Assembly (NCBI GenBank): GCA_947480055.1 | Contig: CANKBX010000004.1 | Location: 1-44,445 of the forward strand | Length of the DNA: 44,445 nucleotides | Source: Planctomycetaceae bacterium | Lineage (GTDB): Bacteria > Planctomycetota > Phycisphaerae > Phycisphaerales > SM1A02 | Direction of reading: 5' to 3' | In this document: positions 1 through 10,969 of the stretch, in pieces | How the letters are laid out: the number at the start of each line of letters is the position of its first letter | Numbering within the stretch: the first letter of the stretch is position 1 | Program-made: the position numbers and the translations under genes | Notes under the pieces: generated by a model | Seen by the model: only the letters and a program-made list of their open reading frames with translations | Databases searched by the model: none | What the model was told of the DNA's origin: nothing

Positions 1-1792
1 CGATGCGCGCCATGGATGAGCGCTCACCAACATCTTTCACGCGCTGATTCGCTGGCACGCTCACTGGTCGAACCTCGGTCACCGCGCGTGGCAAATATTC
101 AAGCACTCGCAGCGTGGTGCCATCACTTACAACAAGCGGTTGACCAACGGCAATCGGACGAACTTGTATTTCATTGGTCACGGCCAGCACCGCGGTCAAC
201 TGCGCGGGGTCCGGACCCGCGAGCAACGTGATGGGAATGCGCCCAATTCCAGGCAAATATCGCGCGACCAGTTCTGGCGCCATGCTAATGGGCGCGGAGC
301 GTGGATCGGGAGTGTCGCTGGCGTTCATGTCGCGGTTGAGCGCTGGATCATTGAATATCCAGCGGCGAAATTCGCCATGCGGTGTCTTCATGTCAACAAT
401 AACCACGCTCACTTCGCCACCCGAAAGAACCATATCGTCCTGCGCGCCGGCCACTTTAAAACCATAGCCGCGCTCCACTAGACCAATGGGAATGAATCCA
501 TCCGCGCCAGGCTTGGCCGCCAAGTCCACAAGAATGTCGCCCGCACCATCAAGCGTGAATTGCACACGCGCTGAATGCGAGCGTTCGGCCAGCATGGCGG
601 CGGTATCCACAAAGCGAAAGCGAATCAAGTCGCCAGGCGAAGTCCGTGCGCGCGGATCAAATGCGGCAAGCGTGAAATCGCGAGCGCTTGCGTTGGGGGA
701 CTCAATGCGAACGCGCAAAGCTGGGTTCAACGGACTGTCAACTGCTCCTCGCGCAAGACGACTTTGCTCCACGGCGTAGCGCAAGTATCCAGTGGCGCTG
801 AATATGATATTTGGAAATGGATCATTGGCCGCGATGGCGGGAATGGCGACATCGATCGGATCAATTGGCTCATCCACGGCGGCGGAAAAAATGTGCGAGC
901 GATCAGAAATGTAATCGTTATAAAATGGAAGGCCGTTGATGGGCCGCTCGCACCACGCCGTGTCACCAGGCTTGCGCACATACAAGGCCCATGATTTTTC
1001 CAAATCGTTTTTTAAATAGAACCAGTGTTGGCTGGCGTAGTCCACGCGCGCGCCAAACAACGGCTCCACAATGGCGCTCCCCTTGGCTTTTATAGCTCTT
1101 TCAACGGGCTTTTGCTCATTTCCAGTGAAGAGTAAATCCTCCGCAAGGTCGGGCCGACCAGCGATCACTTGGCGAATAAATTTCTGGCGCGGCCCATCCA
1201 CCACCAGCATGATGCTGTAGGCGCTCTCACCCAACGCGTCCGCCGTTTGCATTTTCCAGTTGGGATCAATGGAGGCCACTTGCACAGACCACTTCTCCGC
1301 GCCCACTTGAAGTTGAGTTTGATTGCCAGGCGACGCCAGTATTTTTCCAACGCCCTTGCTGGCGCCATCGCTTGAGGTGATTTCCAAAAGCACTTCACGG
1401 CGCGACACTGGCGCGTCACCCTCGACCTTGGTTGAAAAATACCACAGGCTTCCCGCGATCAATGTGAGAATGCCAGAGTGAATCATCCACACGCCAAAGT
1501 TCACTGGTCGAAATGGAATTCGCCGCAGCGTGGTCCACGTGATGTTGGCCGCGATCAACAACATCAAAGCAAGAAATGGCCACCAATGAAACCATTCGAA
1601 CTCCGTCAACTCAAACGCACGCCACTGTCGCAACATGGAATACCGCCACGCATCAGGGTGAAATACATTGGGATGAATCGGATAGACAATTCCAGCGCTG
1701 CCCACCGTCATATAGATGAACAAGAGCGCGAGCAGCGTGATTCCAAACTTGACATTGGAAAATAAATCGGAAATCGCACGTAATGGATTCAT
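1..1792 (-). CDS. ResB-like cytochrome c biogenesis protein, partial (C-terminus beyond window start)
   Basis: Absent from ORF track because no stop lies in the window. Manual minus-strand translation from ATG at 1792 is open to base 1: MNPLRAISDLFSNVKFGITLLALLFIYMTVGSAGIVYPIHPNVFHPDAWRYSML...PVNFGVWMIHSGILTLIAGSLWYF.... ResB-like N-terminal TM helices and periplasmic domain. Confidence 0.75.
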   Translation of the reverse strand, partial: MNPLRAISDLFSNVKFGITLLALLFIYMTVGSAGIVYPIHPNVFHPDAWRYSMLRQWRAFELTEFEWFHWWPFLALMLLIAANITWTTLRRIPFRPVNFGVWMIHSGILTLIAGSLWYFSTKVEGDAPVSRREVLLEITSSDGASKGVGKILASPGNQTQLQVGAEKWSVQVASIDPNWKMQTADALGESAYSIMLVVDGPRQKFIRQVIAGRPDLAEDLLFTGNEQKPVERAIKAKGSAIVEPLFGARVDYASQHWFYLKNDLEKSWALYVRKPGDTAWCERPINGLPFYNDYISDRSHIFSAAVDEPIDPIDVAIPAIAANDPFPNIIFSATGYLRYAVEQSRLARGAVDSPLNPALRVRIESPNASARDFTLAAFDPRARTSPGDLIRFRFVDTAAMLAERSHSARVQFTLDGAGDILVDLAAKPGADGFIPIGLVERGYGFKVAGAQDDMVLSGGEVSVVIVDMKTPHGEFRRWIFNDPALNRDMNASDTPDPRSAPISMAPELVARYLPGIGRIPITLLAGPDPAQLTAVLAVTNEIQVRPIAVGQPLVVSDGTTLRVLEYLPRAVTEVRPVSVPANQRVKDVGERSSMARI

Positions 1793-1877
1793 TGGTGAAG
1801 CATTGATTCTACGAGGGCATTGCGAGGCAAGCCACACGACAATCCATGCGCCTAGAAATGGTTACCATATTGCCCCT

Positions 1878-2747
1878 ATGAGAAACCCCATGCACAAAAC
1901 ACTTCAAACCGTCCTTGTATTAGGTTTATTTTCCGCAGTGTCCTTATTCAGTGGCTGCAAGGCAACTTCGAAAGAGGCTGCAACACCCGCCGCAACTGCC
2001 GAGCCAACCGCAGCCGTTGCAACCGCGCCTGTTGCGCCAGCGAAAGCAGTCGCAGCAACCAAACCTGACGCTCCCATTGCGCCTGCAAAACCTGTAGCTC
2101 CAGTTGCACCCGCACCGATAGCTCCAGTTGCACCCGCACCGGTAGCTCCTGTCGCACCAGCAAAGCCCGTTACATCCATAGTTCCTGCTCAACCAGTTGC
2201 GCCAGCCGCAGCTCCCGCCACAACCACAGCCATGCCAATGTCAGACATGATGTATGTGGTGATGAAGACCAACAAGGGTGATGTGGTCATGGAACTTGAT
2301 CACAAGATGGCGCCAAAGAGCGTTGAAAATTTCATGGCGTATGTGAATGCCAATTACTACGACAAAACAATTTTTCACCGCGTGATCCGCGACTTTATGA
2401 TCCAAGGCGGCGGATTCACAAGCGACATGGCGCAGAAGTCCACCAACGCTCCGATTGTCAACGAAGGCAAGAATGGGTTGCTCAATACACGCGGCACTCT
2501 TGCAATGGCACGAACCAACGATCCAAATTCAGCCACAAGCCAATTCTTTATCAACACGGTTGATAATCAGTTTCTCAACGCCGGTGGTCGTAACCCCGGC
2601 TACGCGGTGTTTGGCCAAGTGATTGACGGCATGGATGTGGTCGATGTGATTCGCGCCATGCCAACCAAACGCGGTGATGTTCCCGTGGAAACCGTGGAAA
2701 TCATCTATATTCGCCCACTGCCTGGACCACCAGCCGCCAAGAAATAA
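1878..2747 (+). CDS. Cyclophilin-type peptidyl-prolyl cis-trans isomerase, lipoprotein with Ala/Pro-rich linker
   Basis: ORF 1716..2747; likely start is ATG 1878 (MRNPMHKTLQTVLVLGLFSAVSLFSGC, lipobox). Cyclophilin motifs FHRVIRDFMIQGG, GTLAMARTNDPNSATSQFFI, YAVFGQVIDGMDVVD. Confidence 0.9.
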   Translation: MRNPMHKTLQTVLVLGLFSAVSLFSGCKATSKEAATPAATAEPTAAVATAPVAPAKAVAATKPDAPIAPAKPVAPVAPAPIAPVAPAPVAPVAPAKPVTSIVPAQPVAPAAAPATTTAMPMSDMMYVVMKTNKGDVVMELDHKMAPKSVENFMAYVNANYYDKTIFHRVIRDFMIQGGGFTSDMAQKSTNAPIVNEGKNGLLNTRGTLAMARTNDPNSATSQFFINTVDNQFLNAGGRNPGYAVFGQVIDGMDVVDVIRAMPTKRGDVPVETVEIIYIRPLPGPPAAKK

Positions 2748-2822
2748 GCGGGAAACATCCGCTTCTTGATTGCATGAAATGATGCCCGTTGTTTCACGTG
2801 TGTCATTTAATTTGCACAATTG

Positions 2823-4907
<2,085 letters not shown>

Positions 4908-5192
4908 CTAATCACCCGCCGAAATCGCGTCGGGACCTTGACCGGCGGTCTTCTCGTAGTGGCCATCGCCGCGCTTTTCAAAGCGGGAAAAACCAAGGCG
5001 CTCCAAATTTGATTTTGAGTAGCGGCCTTTGTCGGACGTTGTCTGCACTTGCGGAAGAACAATCGCGCGGCGCACAGGCGCGCCAGTTTCTGGATGCTTC
5101 TCAAGCGCGGGATCGCTCAGCGGTTGAAAAACTTCAAAGCGTTCGCCAGCTTCTCCATTGGGCATGATCACTTCATAGACATACGTTGGCAT
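4908..5192 (-). CDS. FmdB-family regulatory-like protein lacking zinc-ribbon cysteines
   Basis: MPTYVYEVIMPNGEAGERFEVFQPLSDPALEKHPETGAPVRRAI aligns by eye with FmdB (MPTYEYRC..C); no Cys in the ORF. SD AGAGG upstream of ATG. Confidence 0.7.
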   Translation of the reverse strand: MPTYVYEVIMPNGEAGERFEVFQPLSDPALEKHPETGAPVRRAIVLPQVQTTSDKGRYSKSNLERLGFSRFEKRGDGHYEKTAGQGPDAISAGD

Positions 5193-5207
5193 CGGATGAC
5201 CTCTTGG

Positions 5208-6029
5208 CTAGAGCATAGGTTGAAGGAAGTTTTTTGCCGCAACAATTTCCTCAACGCGCCGCTCGCCGCCTTCACGCTCAATCACCACGGCCACCTCACT
5301 TGGCAGAGTTGAAACCAACCACATGAACTTCTGCCACGGCACTTGCCCCGCACCCACCGCGGTTTCCCTGCCCCAAACATCGGTTTTTCCGCTGGCAATT
5401 GCGTCCTTGGCGTGCACTTGGCGAACCCGCGGCAAAAGTTTTTCAAACGCGGCAAGCGGGTCATCCAACCCATACAAAAGCATGTTGGCTGGATCAAAAT
5501 TCACGCCCACATCTGCGCGGCTCAGTTCATCAAGCACGCCATTCAAAGTGGCGGCGCTTTCCTGGCCGGTTTCAAACGCCACCTTCACGCCAACATTTGC
5601 AAAGAGATCAATCACCTCGCGCAAACGATTGATCATGATCGCGCGCGTTGGATCACCCGGATGCTCCGGCAAAAATCCGGCGTGAAAAGTGACCAGCGCA
5701 ATGCCGAACTGATTTGCAATGTTCGCCACCTGCGCGGCGCGCTCCAAATTTGCGGGCCAATGCGCGTCGAGTCGCACACCTCCAGTCTCGCGAATGCGTG
5801 TGATCGAAGAATAATCCTCGCTCGCCATGGCCAACATTCCGCTCTCAATCACAATTCCATTTGCGCGCAGAACATCAATCGCTCCGCTCCAAACCTCTGG
5901 CTGCGCAACCATTGGCGCAAGCGCCAACTGCACTCGGTTCAAACCAGTGGCGCGCAACCGCTCAAGCAATTCAACTGGATCGCGCGGGCGCAGACTCCAC
6001 GAGCAGACTGCAAGATTACGTTTTGGCAT
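5208..6029 (-). CDS. Sugar phosphate isomerase/epimerase (xylose isomerase-like TIM barrel)
   Basis: 273 aa; ALVTFHAGFLP, VKVAFETGQES, VGVNFDPANMLLYG, VRQVHAKDA: AP-endonuclease-2/epimerase-type motifs. Confidence 0.85.
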   Translation of the reverse strand: MPKRNLAVCSWSLRPRDPVELLERLRATGLNRVQLALAPMVAQPEVWSGAIDVLRANGIVIESGMLAMASEDYSSITRIRETGGVRLDAHWPANLERAAQVANIANQFGIALVTFHAGFLPEHPGDPTRAIMINRLREVIDLFANVGVKVAFETGQESAATLNGVLDELSRADVGVNFDPANMLLYGLDDPLAAFEKLLPRVRQVHAKDAIASGKTDVWGRETAVGAGQVPWQKFMWLVSTLPSEVAVVIEREGGERRVEEIVAAKNFLQPML

Positions 6030-6141
6030 TGCGTTGCAAGCCTAACCCGCCAAGCGTGCGCCATGTTTGCATTGTGTTTCACAGCGAAAAACTGCGCAAT
6101 TACCACTAGAAGCCATCAGTATCTACGACTAAGATGAATTT

Positions 6142-6777
6142 GTGAGCAGTGCACCCGCGCAATCAAATTTGATCCAAGTGGAAACGTCCACTCCAATTGT
6201 GGTCAAACGCACGTTGGCGGAACGCGCCGAGGCTTTCATTAGCCGCTTGAGCACGCGCAATTGGTTCTGGCAAAAAGTGTGCAGCCTGATTTGGCTGCCG
6301 TTCGCGTTTCGATCCGGCATCACCATGCGGCGCGTGGACTCCAATCGATTCACCGCGCTGCTTCCATTTAGCCGCGCCAATCGAAATTGGTACAACGCCA
6401 TGGCGGGAGCCGCGTTGCTTGGCAACAGCGAAGTCGCCGCCGGTTTGTTTCTATTTGGGAAAGTGGGCAGCGATTATTTCGTGGTCTGCAAGAAAATGGA
6501 ATATCGATTTCTGCGTCCCTGCGTTGGGCCAGCTTTGTACGACATCACAGCTGAACAAGATATTGATGAGCTGGTGAAAGTTGGCGGTGAATTCAATATC
6601 AATTTGGCCATCAACATTCATCAGCAAATGAGCAAGAAGCGTGGCGACAAGCGCGTGGGTCGTTGCCAGATTGTGTTTCATTGCACGCCCAAGTCCATGG
6701 CCAAGGCGCGCGCGTTGCGCAAGTCGCAAAAACTGGTCGCGCTTGACAATGCCACCACCAATTCAACCGACGAGTGA
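6142..6777 (+). CDS. DUF4442-like (hotdog-fold thioesterase-type) protein
   Basis: 211 aa, GTG start; core FTALLPFSRANRNWYNAMAGAALLGNSEVAAGLFLFGKVG resembles DUF4442/hotdog proteins. Confidence 0.5.
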   Translation: MSSAPAQSNLIQVETSTPIVVKRTLAERAEAFISRLSTRNWFWQKVCSLIWLPFAFRSGITMRRVDSNRFTALLPFSRANRNWYNAMAGAALLGNSEVAAGLFLFGKVGSDYFVVCKKMEYRFLRPCVGPALYDITAEQDIDELVKVGGEFNINLAINIHQQMSKKRGDKRVGRCQIVFHCTPKSMAKARALRKSQKLVALDNATTNSTDE

Positions 6778-6814
6778 CCTCGACATGTTCGCGTGTTGCG
6801 GTCATGATGTGTGA

Positions 6815-8050
6815 ATGCGACGATCCGTTGAAATTGTGGGTTGGGGTTTGTATTTAGCCAGTAGTTGGACGTGGTGCATTGGAATGTTTTTGCCCATTCT
6901 GCTGCTGCGTTGGTGGGGTTGGCCGGGGTTTGTCGCGTTCGCCGTTCCAAATATTCTGGGCTGCGTGGCGTTTGGATATGTATTCACACCAGAAACCAGC
7001 CGCCGATTCGTGGCGCGATATGCGCCAAGCATTCGCTGGTTTGCGTGGGTCACAATCGCTTTTCAATCTTGGTTTGGATCATGGGCTGACCGCCGATTGG
7101 GTATGCAAGGATTGTTGGGAACGTCAGTGAATTGGTCCGACCTATGCCGGCTCTTGCCACTTTTATTTTTAATGTTTCCAGGCACGGGGCGCTTCTGGAT
7201 GATTGCAGGAACCGTCTGCACGATCGCAAGCTTCGCGCTGTTTGCCACAAATGGTTTGGGCGCGCTCAACGATCCACCAGTGGTTGGAAGTATGACTCCA
7301 ATGTCGCTGGCATGGGCCGCGCCATTCATGGCATTTGGTTTTTTGCTCTGCCCCGCGCTTGATCCAACATTCCACCGCGCTCTGCAACAAAGTCCAAGCC
7401 GTCATTCCTTCGCGGTGTTTGGCGTGGCCTTCGCGGCGCAACTTTTATTTGCCGCAAGCACATTCAACGCGGCCACTGGACTTGTGTCTTTGGCGTGGCC
7501 CATCGCGGCGCAAATTATTTTGCAAACCTCTTTCACCATGTGCGCCATGGTTTCCGTGACCAGCCCCACTTCACTTCGCAGTTGGCCAACAGCCCCGGCG
7601 TGGATTCTGCGTTCCACAAGTCGAGCAAGTTTTATCAATTTCGCCAGTGTTTTAGCCTTGCCAGTAGTGGGCATGGCGCTGGGTCGATTCGTGCTTGATT
7701 TACTCACCGCCATCACCGTAGATGTTCCTGTGATGATGCCGGCAAGCGAACTGCTCGCGTCCGTTTCATCCGTGACTTCCGCTGGCGAAGCGACATACTT
7801 GCGCTGGCTCGGTTTTTACGGAATCATTTTTCCGGCGTGGCTGCTATTAAAATTACGGCGGGTCCCCGCTTCAGTGGCGTGGCCAGCGATTTTTGTGGCG
7901 GCGGCCGCGGCCGAACGCGGCATGGTGGGGGCGAGAACTTCGTATTTACTTGTGTCGTTGGGTGTGATTGTGATCGCGGCTCTATGGCAAAACGACAATT
8001 TTATGAAAGAGCCGGAAATTGCAATTGAGGATGGTCGTTCCAACGCGTGA
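6815..8050 (+). CDS. Uncharacterised polytopic membrane protein
   Basis: 411 aa with about 10 hydrophobic segments; begins GWGLYLASSWTWCIGMFLPILLLRWWGWPG. No family confidently recognised. Confidence 0.7.
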   Translation: MRRSVEIVGWGLYLASSWTWCIGMFLPILLLRWWGWPGFVAFAVPNILGCVAFGYVFTPETSRRFVARYAPSIRWFAWVTIAFQSWFGSWADRRLGMQGLLGTSVNWSDLCRLLPLLFLMFPGTGRFWMIAGTVCTIASFALFATNGLGALNDPPVVGSMTPMSLAWAAPFMAFGFLLCPALDPTFHRALQQSPSRHSFAVFGVAFAAQLLFAASTFNAATGLVSLAWPIAAQIILQTSFTMCAMVSVTSPTSLRSWPTAPAWILRSTSRASFINFASVLALPVVGMALGRFVLDLLTAITVDVPVMMPASELLASVSSVTSAGEATYLRWLGFYGIIFPAWLLLKLRRVPASVAWPAIFVAAAAAERGMVGARTSYLLVSLGVIVIAALWQNDNFMKEPEIAIEDGRSNA

Positions 8051-8148
8051 ATGCGAATGTTCATTACATGGCCAAATCTGTCCACGTGTGCGCGGGCGCT
8101 GCGAAGTGAAGTTGATTGTGCGAAATGAATTTCATCAAAGGACTTTGA

Positions 8149-9645
8149 ATGTTTGAAGATGCACTCAAACCACTGCCTGAAAAAGCCTTCGACTATTTGG
8201 CCGCTGTTCATTTGCTCAATCGCGCGGGCTTTGGCGGCACGCCATCGCAGGCGCGCGCGCTTGCCGACATGGGATTGAACAAAGCCGTCGACCAGTTGGT
8301 GAAATACGAATCGCAACCTGTCGAGCCGGTCAAGGCGGATCTTTTTGACAACAGCATCATGAGCCCGCTCACGGATGAACAGCGTGAAACGGTGCGCAAA
8401 GCCCGCCTAAGCAATGACGAGGAGGTGTTGGCCGCGCTGCAACGCGACCGCAACCGCAAACAAAGCGAGGATCGCAAGCAAATCGCCGAACTTCAAAAGT
8501 GGTGGATCAAGCGCATGATTGAGACCCCTCGGCCGCTTGAGGAAAAAATGACGCTGTTCTTTCATGGGCATTTCGCCACGGGCTATCGCACCATTGAAGA
8601 CAGCTTTCATATGTACCAGCAGAACCAACTTTTTCGAAAGTTCGCCACGGGCAACTTCGCGCAGTTGGCGCACCGGATCATTCGCGATCCCGCCATGATT
8701 AAATATTTGGACAATGACGAGAATCAAAAGTCCAAACCCAATGAGAACTTGGCGCGCGAACTGATGGAATTGTTCACGCTCGGCGAGGGCCGTGGCTACA
8801 CCGAGGACGACATTAAAGCTGGCGCCCTGGCGCTCACTGGCTATACGTTTAAAGACGACACATTTTATTTCAACGGCAACAACCATGACACCTCGACCAA
8901 GAACATCATGGGCAAGAGCGGCCAATTTGATGGCGATGGTTTTTTGGATGTCATTCTGGCGCGCAATGAGTGCGCGGAATTCATGGCTGGAAAGTTGTTC
9001 AGGTTTTTTGTCAACGACTTTTCTGGCGACATGTCCAAAGAGCAGAAGGCGTTCATTTTGGCCATGGCCAACAAACTCCGCGCCAGCAAATATGAGCTGA
9101 AACCGCTGCTTGACGCGGTTTTTTCAAGCGCCTACTTCTACAGCGCGCAGAACCGCGGCGCCATCATCAAAAGTCCTATTCAACTTACAGTGCAGGCGGT
9201 GCGCAGTCTTCGAACTCCGGTGCGCGAACTAAGCGCCTTGGCAAGCGCCACCGATTTGATGGGACAAAATGTTTTCTTTCCGCCCAATGTCAAAGGCTGG
9301 GACGGCGGTCGCAGTTGGATCAACACCAGCACTTTGTTCATTCGCCAAAATGTGCTGGTGTATTTGCTCACCGGTCGCAAACCCGACATGTACGAATGGC
9401 AAGCCAGCGACATTCCATTTGACGCAACGCATTTGGTGGACCACTTGCGCCAACCCGATGGCAGTGTGGACATGGCGAGTGGTATTGAATATTTACTGCG
9501 ATTTAATTTGGCGCAATCCCCATCGCCATTGCGCCTTCAACAAGTCATGGCCTTCGCTAAAAGTCGCGGCGAGCGCTTGGACAATGATCGAATCATCGCC
9601 GTGCTTGCCTTGACCACGGCCATGCCGGAGTACCAACTGTGTTAG
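8149..9645 (+). CDS. DUF1800 domain-containing protein
   Basis: [90 protein letters not shown] upstream. Confidence 0.93.
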   Translation: [498 protein letters not shown]

Positions 9646-9670
9646 CGCGATATTCTTTAGGAGCACATCA

Positions 9671-10969
9671 ATGAGTGAACACAACATTCCATATTCACGA
9701 CGATTGTTCATGCGCCATGGCGTGGCGTTGGCCAGCATGGCCACAACTATTCCACAATTCATACAAAATTCAGCCCTTGGAATGGTGGCGCAATTGGCTG
9801 GCAATCCTGGAGGCGCCGGACTTCCACAAGATCGCATTCTTGTTGTGGTGCAACTTGGCGGCGGAAATGACGGCCTAAACACCGTGATTCCATTTGGAAT
9901 GAACGAGTATTACAACGCTCGGCCAACAATTGGAATTCCGGCGCCAAGCGGCACGGCCAAGGGTCAGACTGGCGTCGCGTTGATGCTTGATCAACAACGC
10001 GGACTTGGATTGAATCCTTCGCTCAAGGGCTTGAAGAGTTTGTATGACGATGGAAAGCTTGCGGTGCTTCAAGGCGTTGGATATCCAAATCCAAATCGAA
10101 GCCATTTCACCAGCATGGATATTTGGCAAACCGCAAACACTGGCGCCAAGGGCAACGGTTGGATCGGCCGCTACTTTGACAACACGTGCAACGGCACGCC
10201 AATTCAAGAAGGATCGATCAGCATTGGACGCACCGCTCCGCTGGCGCTGAATGGCCAAGTGCAAAAACCAATTTCATTTGAGAGCGCCGAACTATTTCGC
10301 TGGCTTGGAAAAGATCTGCACAAGAGTTTGGATGATCCATATCAACAGATCAACCGCGCCGGAATTTTGCCTGAAACCACGCAGACAAGCCAGGCGGCAT
10401 TTTTAATGCGCACAGCGCTTGACGCTCAACTGGGTAGCGATCGCATTCGCGCCGCGGTAGGCAAATCGCCTCTCACCACATGGCCAAACTCTGATATCGC
10501 CAATCAACTTCGCATTGTTTCCGCCCTGATTCGCGACGGAATGCCAACGCGCGTGTACTACGTTTCCCAAGGTGGCTACGACACGCATGGCGGTCAACTT
10601 GGCAGCCACGGCCGCGCGTTGCAACAAGTGGGCGACGCCTTGGCCGCGTTCCAAAAGGAATTGGCGGCGCAACATGCCGAGGACCGCGTGGTCACCATGG
10701 TGTTCAGTGAATTTGGTCGACGCGTGAAACAAAATGCCAGTGGCGGAACCGATCACGGAACTGCGGCGCCCATGTTTGTGATTGGATCCAAAGTGAAAGC
10801 TGGCGTGCATGGCGATCATCCAAGCCTCACGGACCTTGATCAAGGCGACTTGAAATTCAAGCAGGATTTCCGCGGCGTGTACGCCAATATTTTAGACGAG
10901 TGGCTCAAGGCGCCAAGCGCGAAAATTTTGGGCGGTACGTTCTCCAAAAGTTCCATCATCAAAGCGTGA
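9671..10969 (+). CDS. DUF1501 domain-containing secreted protein
   Basis: Tat-like N-terminus SRRLFMRHGVALASMATT; LVVVQLGGGNDGLNTVIPFG, VYYVSQGGYDTHGGQ, VFSEFGRRVKQNASGGTDHG. Confidence 0.95.
   Translation: MSEHNIPYSRRLFMRHGVALASMATTIPQFIQNSALGMVAQLAGNPGGAGLPQDRILVVVQLGGGNDGLNTVIPFGMNEYYNARPTIGIPAPSGTAKGQTGVALMLDQQRGLGLNPSLKGLKSLYDDGKLAVLQGVGYPNPNRSHFTSMDIWQTANTGAKGNGWIGRYFDNTCNGTPIQEGSISIGRTAPLALNGQVQKPISFESAELFRWLGKDLHKSLDDPYQQINRAGILPETTQTSQAAFLMRTALDAQLGSDRIRAAVGKSPLTTWPNSDIANQLRIVSALIRDGMPTRVYYVSQGGYDTHGGQLGSHGRALQQVGDALAAFQKELAAQHAEDRVVTMVFSEFGRRVKQNASGGTDHGTAAPMFVIGSKVKAGVHGDHPSLTDLDQGDLKFKQDFRGVYANILDEWLKAPSAKILGGTFSKSSIIKA

Noticed and set aside
1904-2192. Collagen-like minus ORF (GATGATGAGATGAIGAGATGA)
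   Set aside because: Antisense of the PPIase Ala/Pro linker; no start signals.
2747-2765. Hairpin AAGCGG-GAAACAT-CCGCTT right after the PPIase stop as terminator
   Set aside because: No T run follows; a far stronger terminator lies at 2823-2853.
5343-6137. 264-aa plus-strand ORF antisense to the epimerase
   Set aside because: Shadow frame with no recognisable motif and no SD; the minus-strand gene is well supported.
8149-10969. DUF1800/DUF1501 pair as a novel system
   Set aside because: This tandem pair is common and widely annotated in Planctomycetota and other bacteria.
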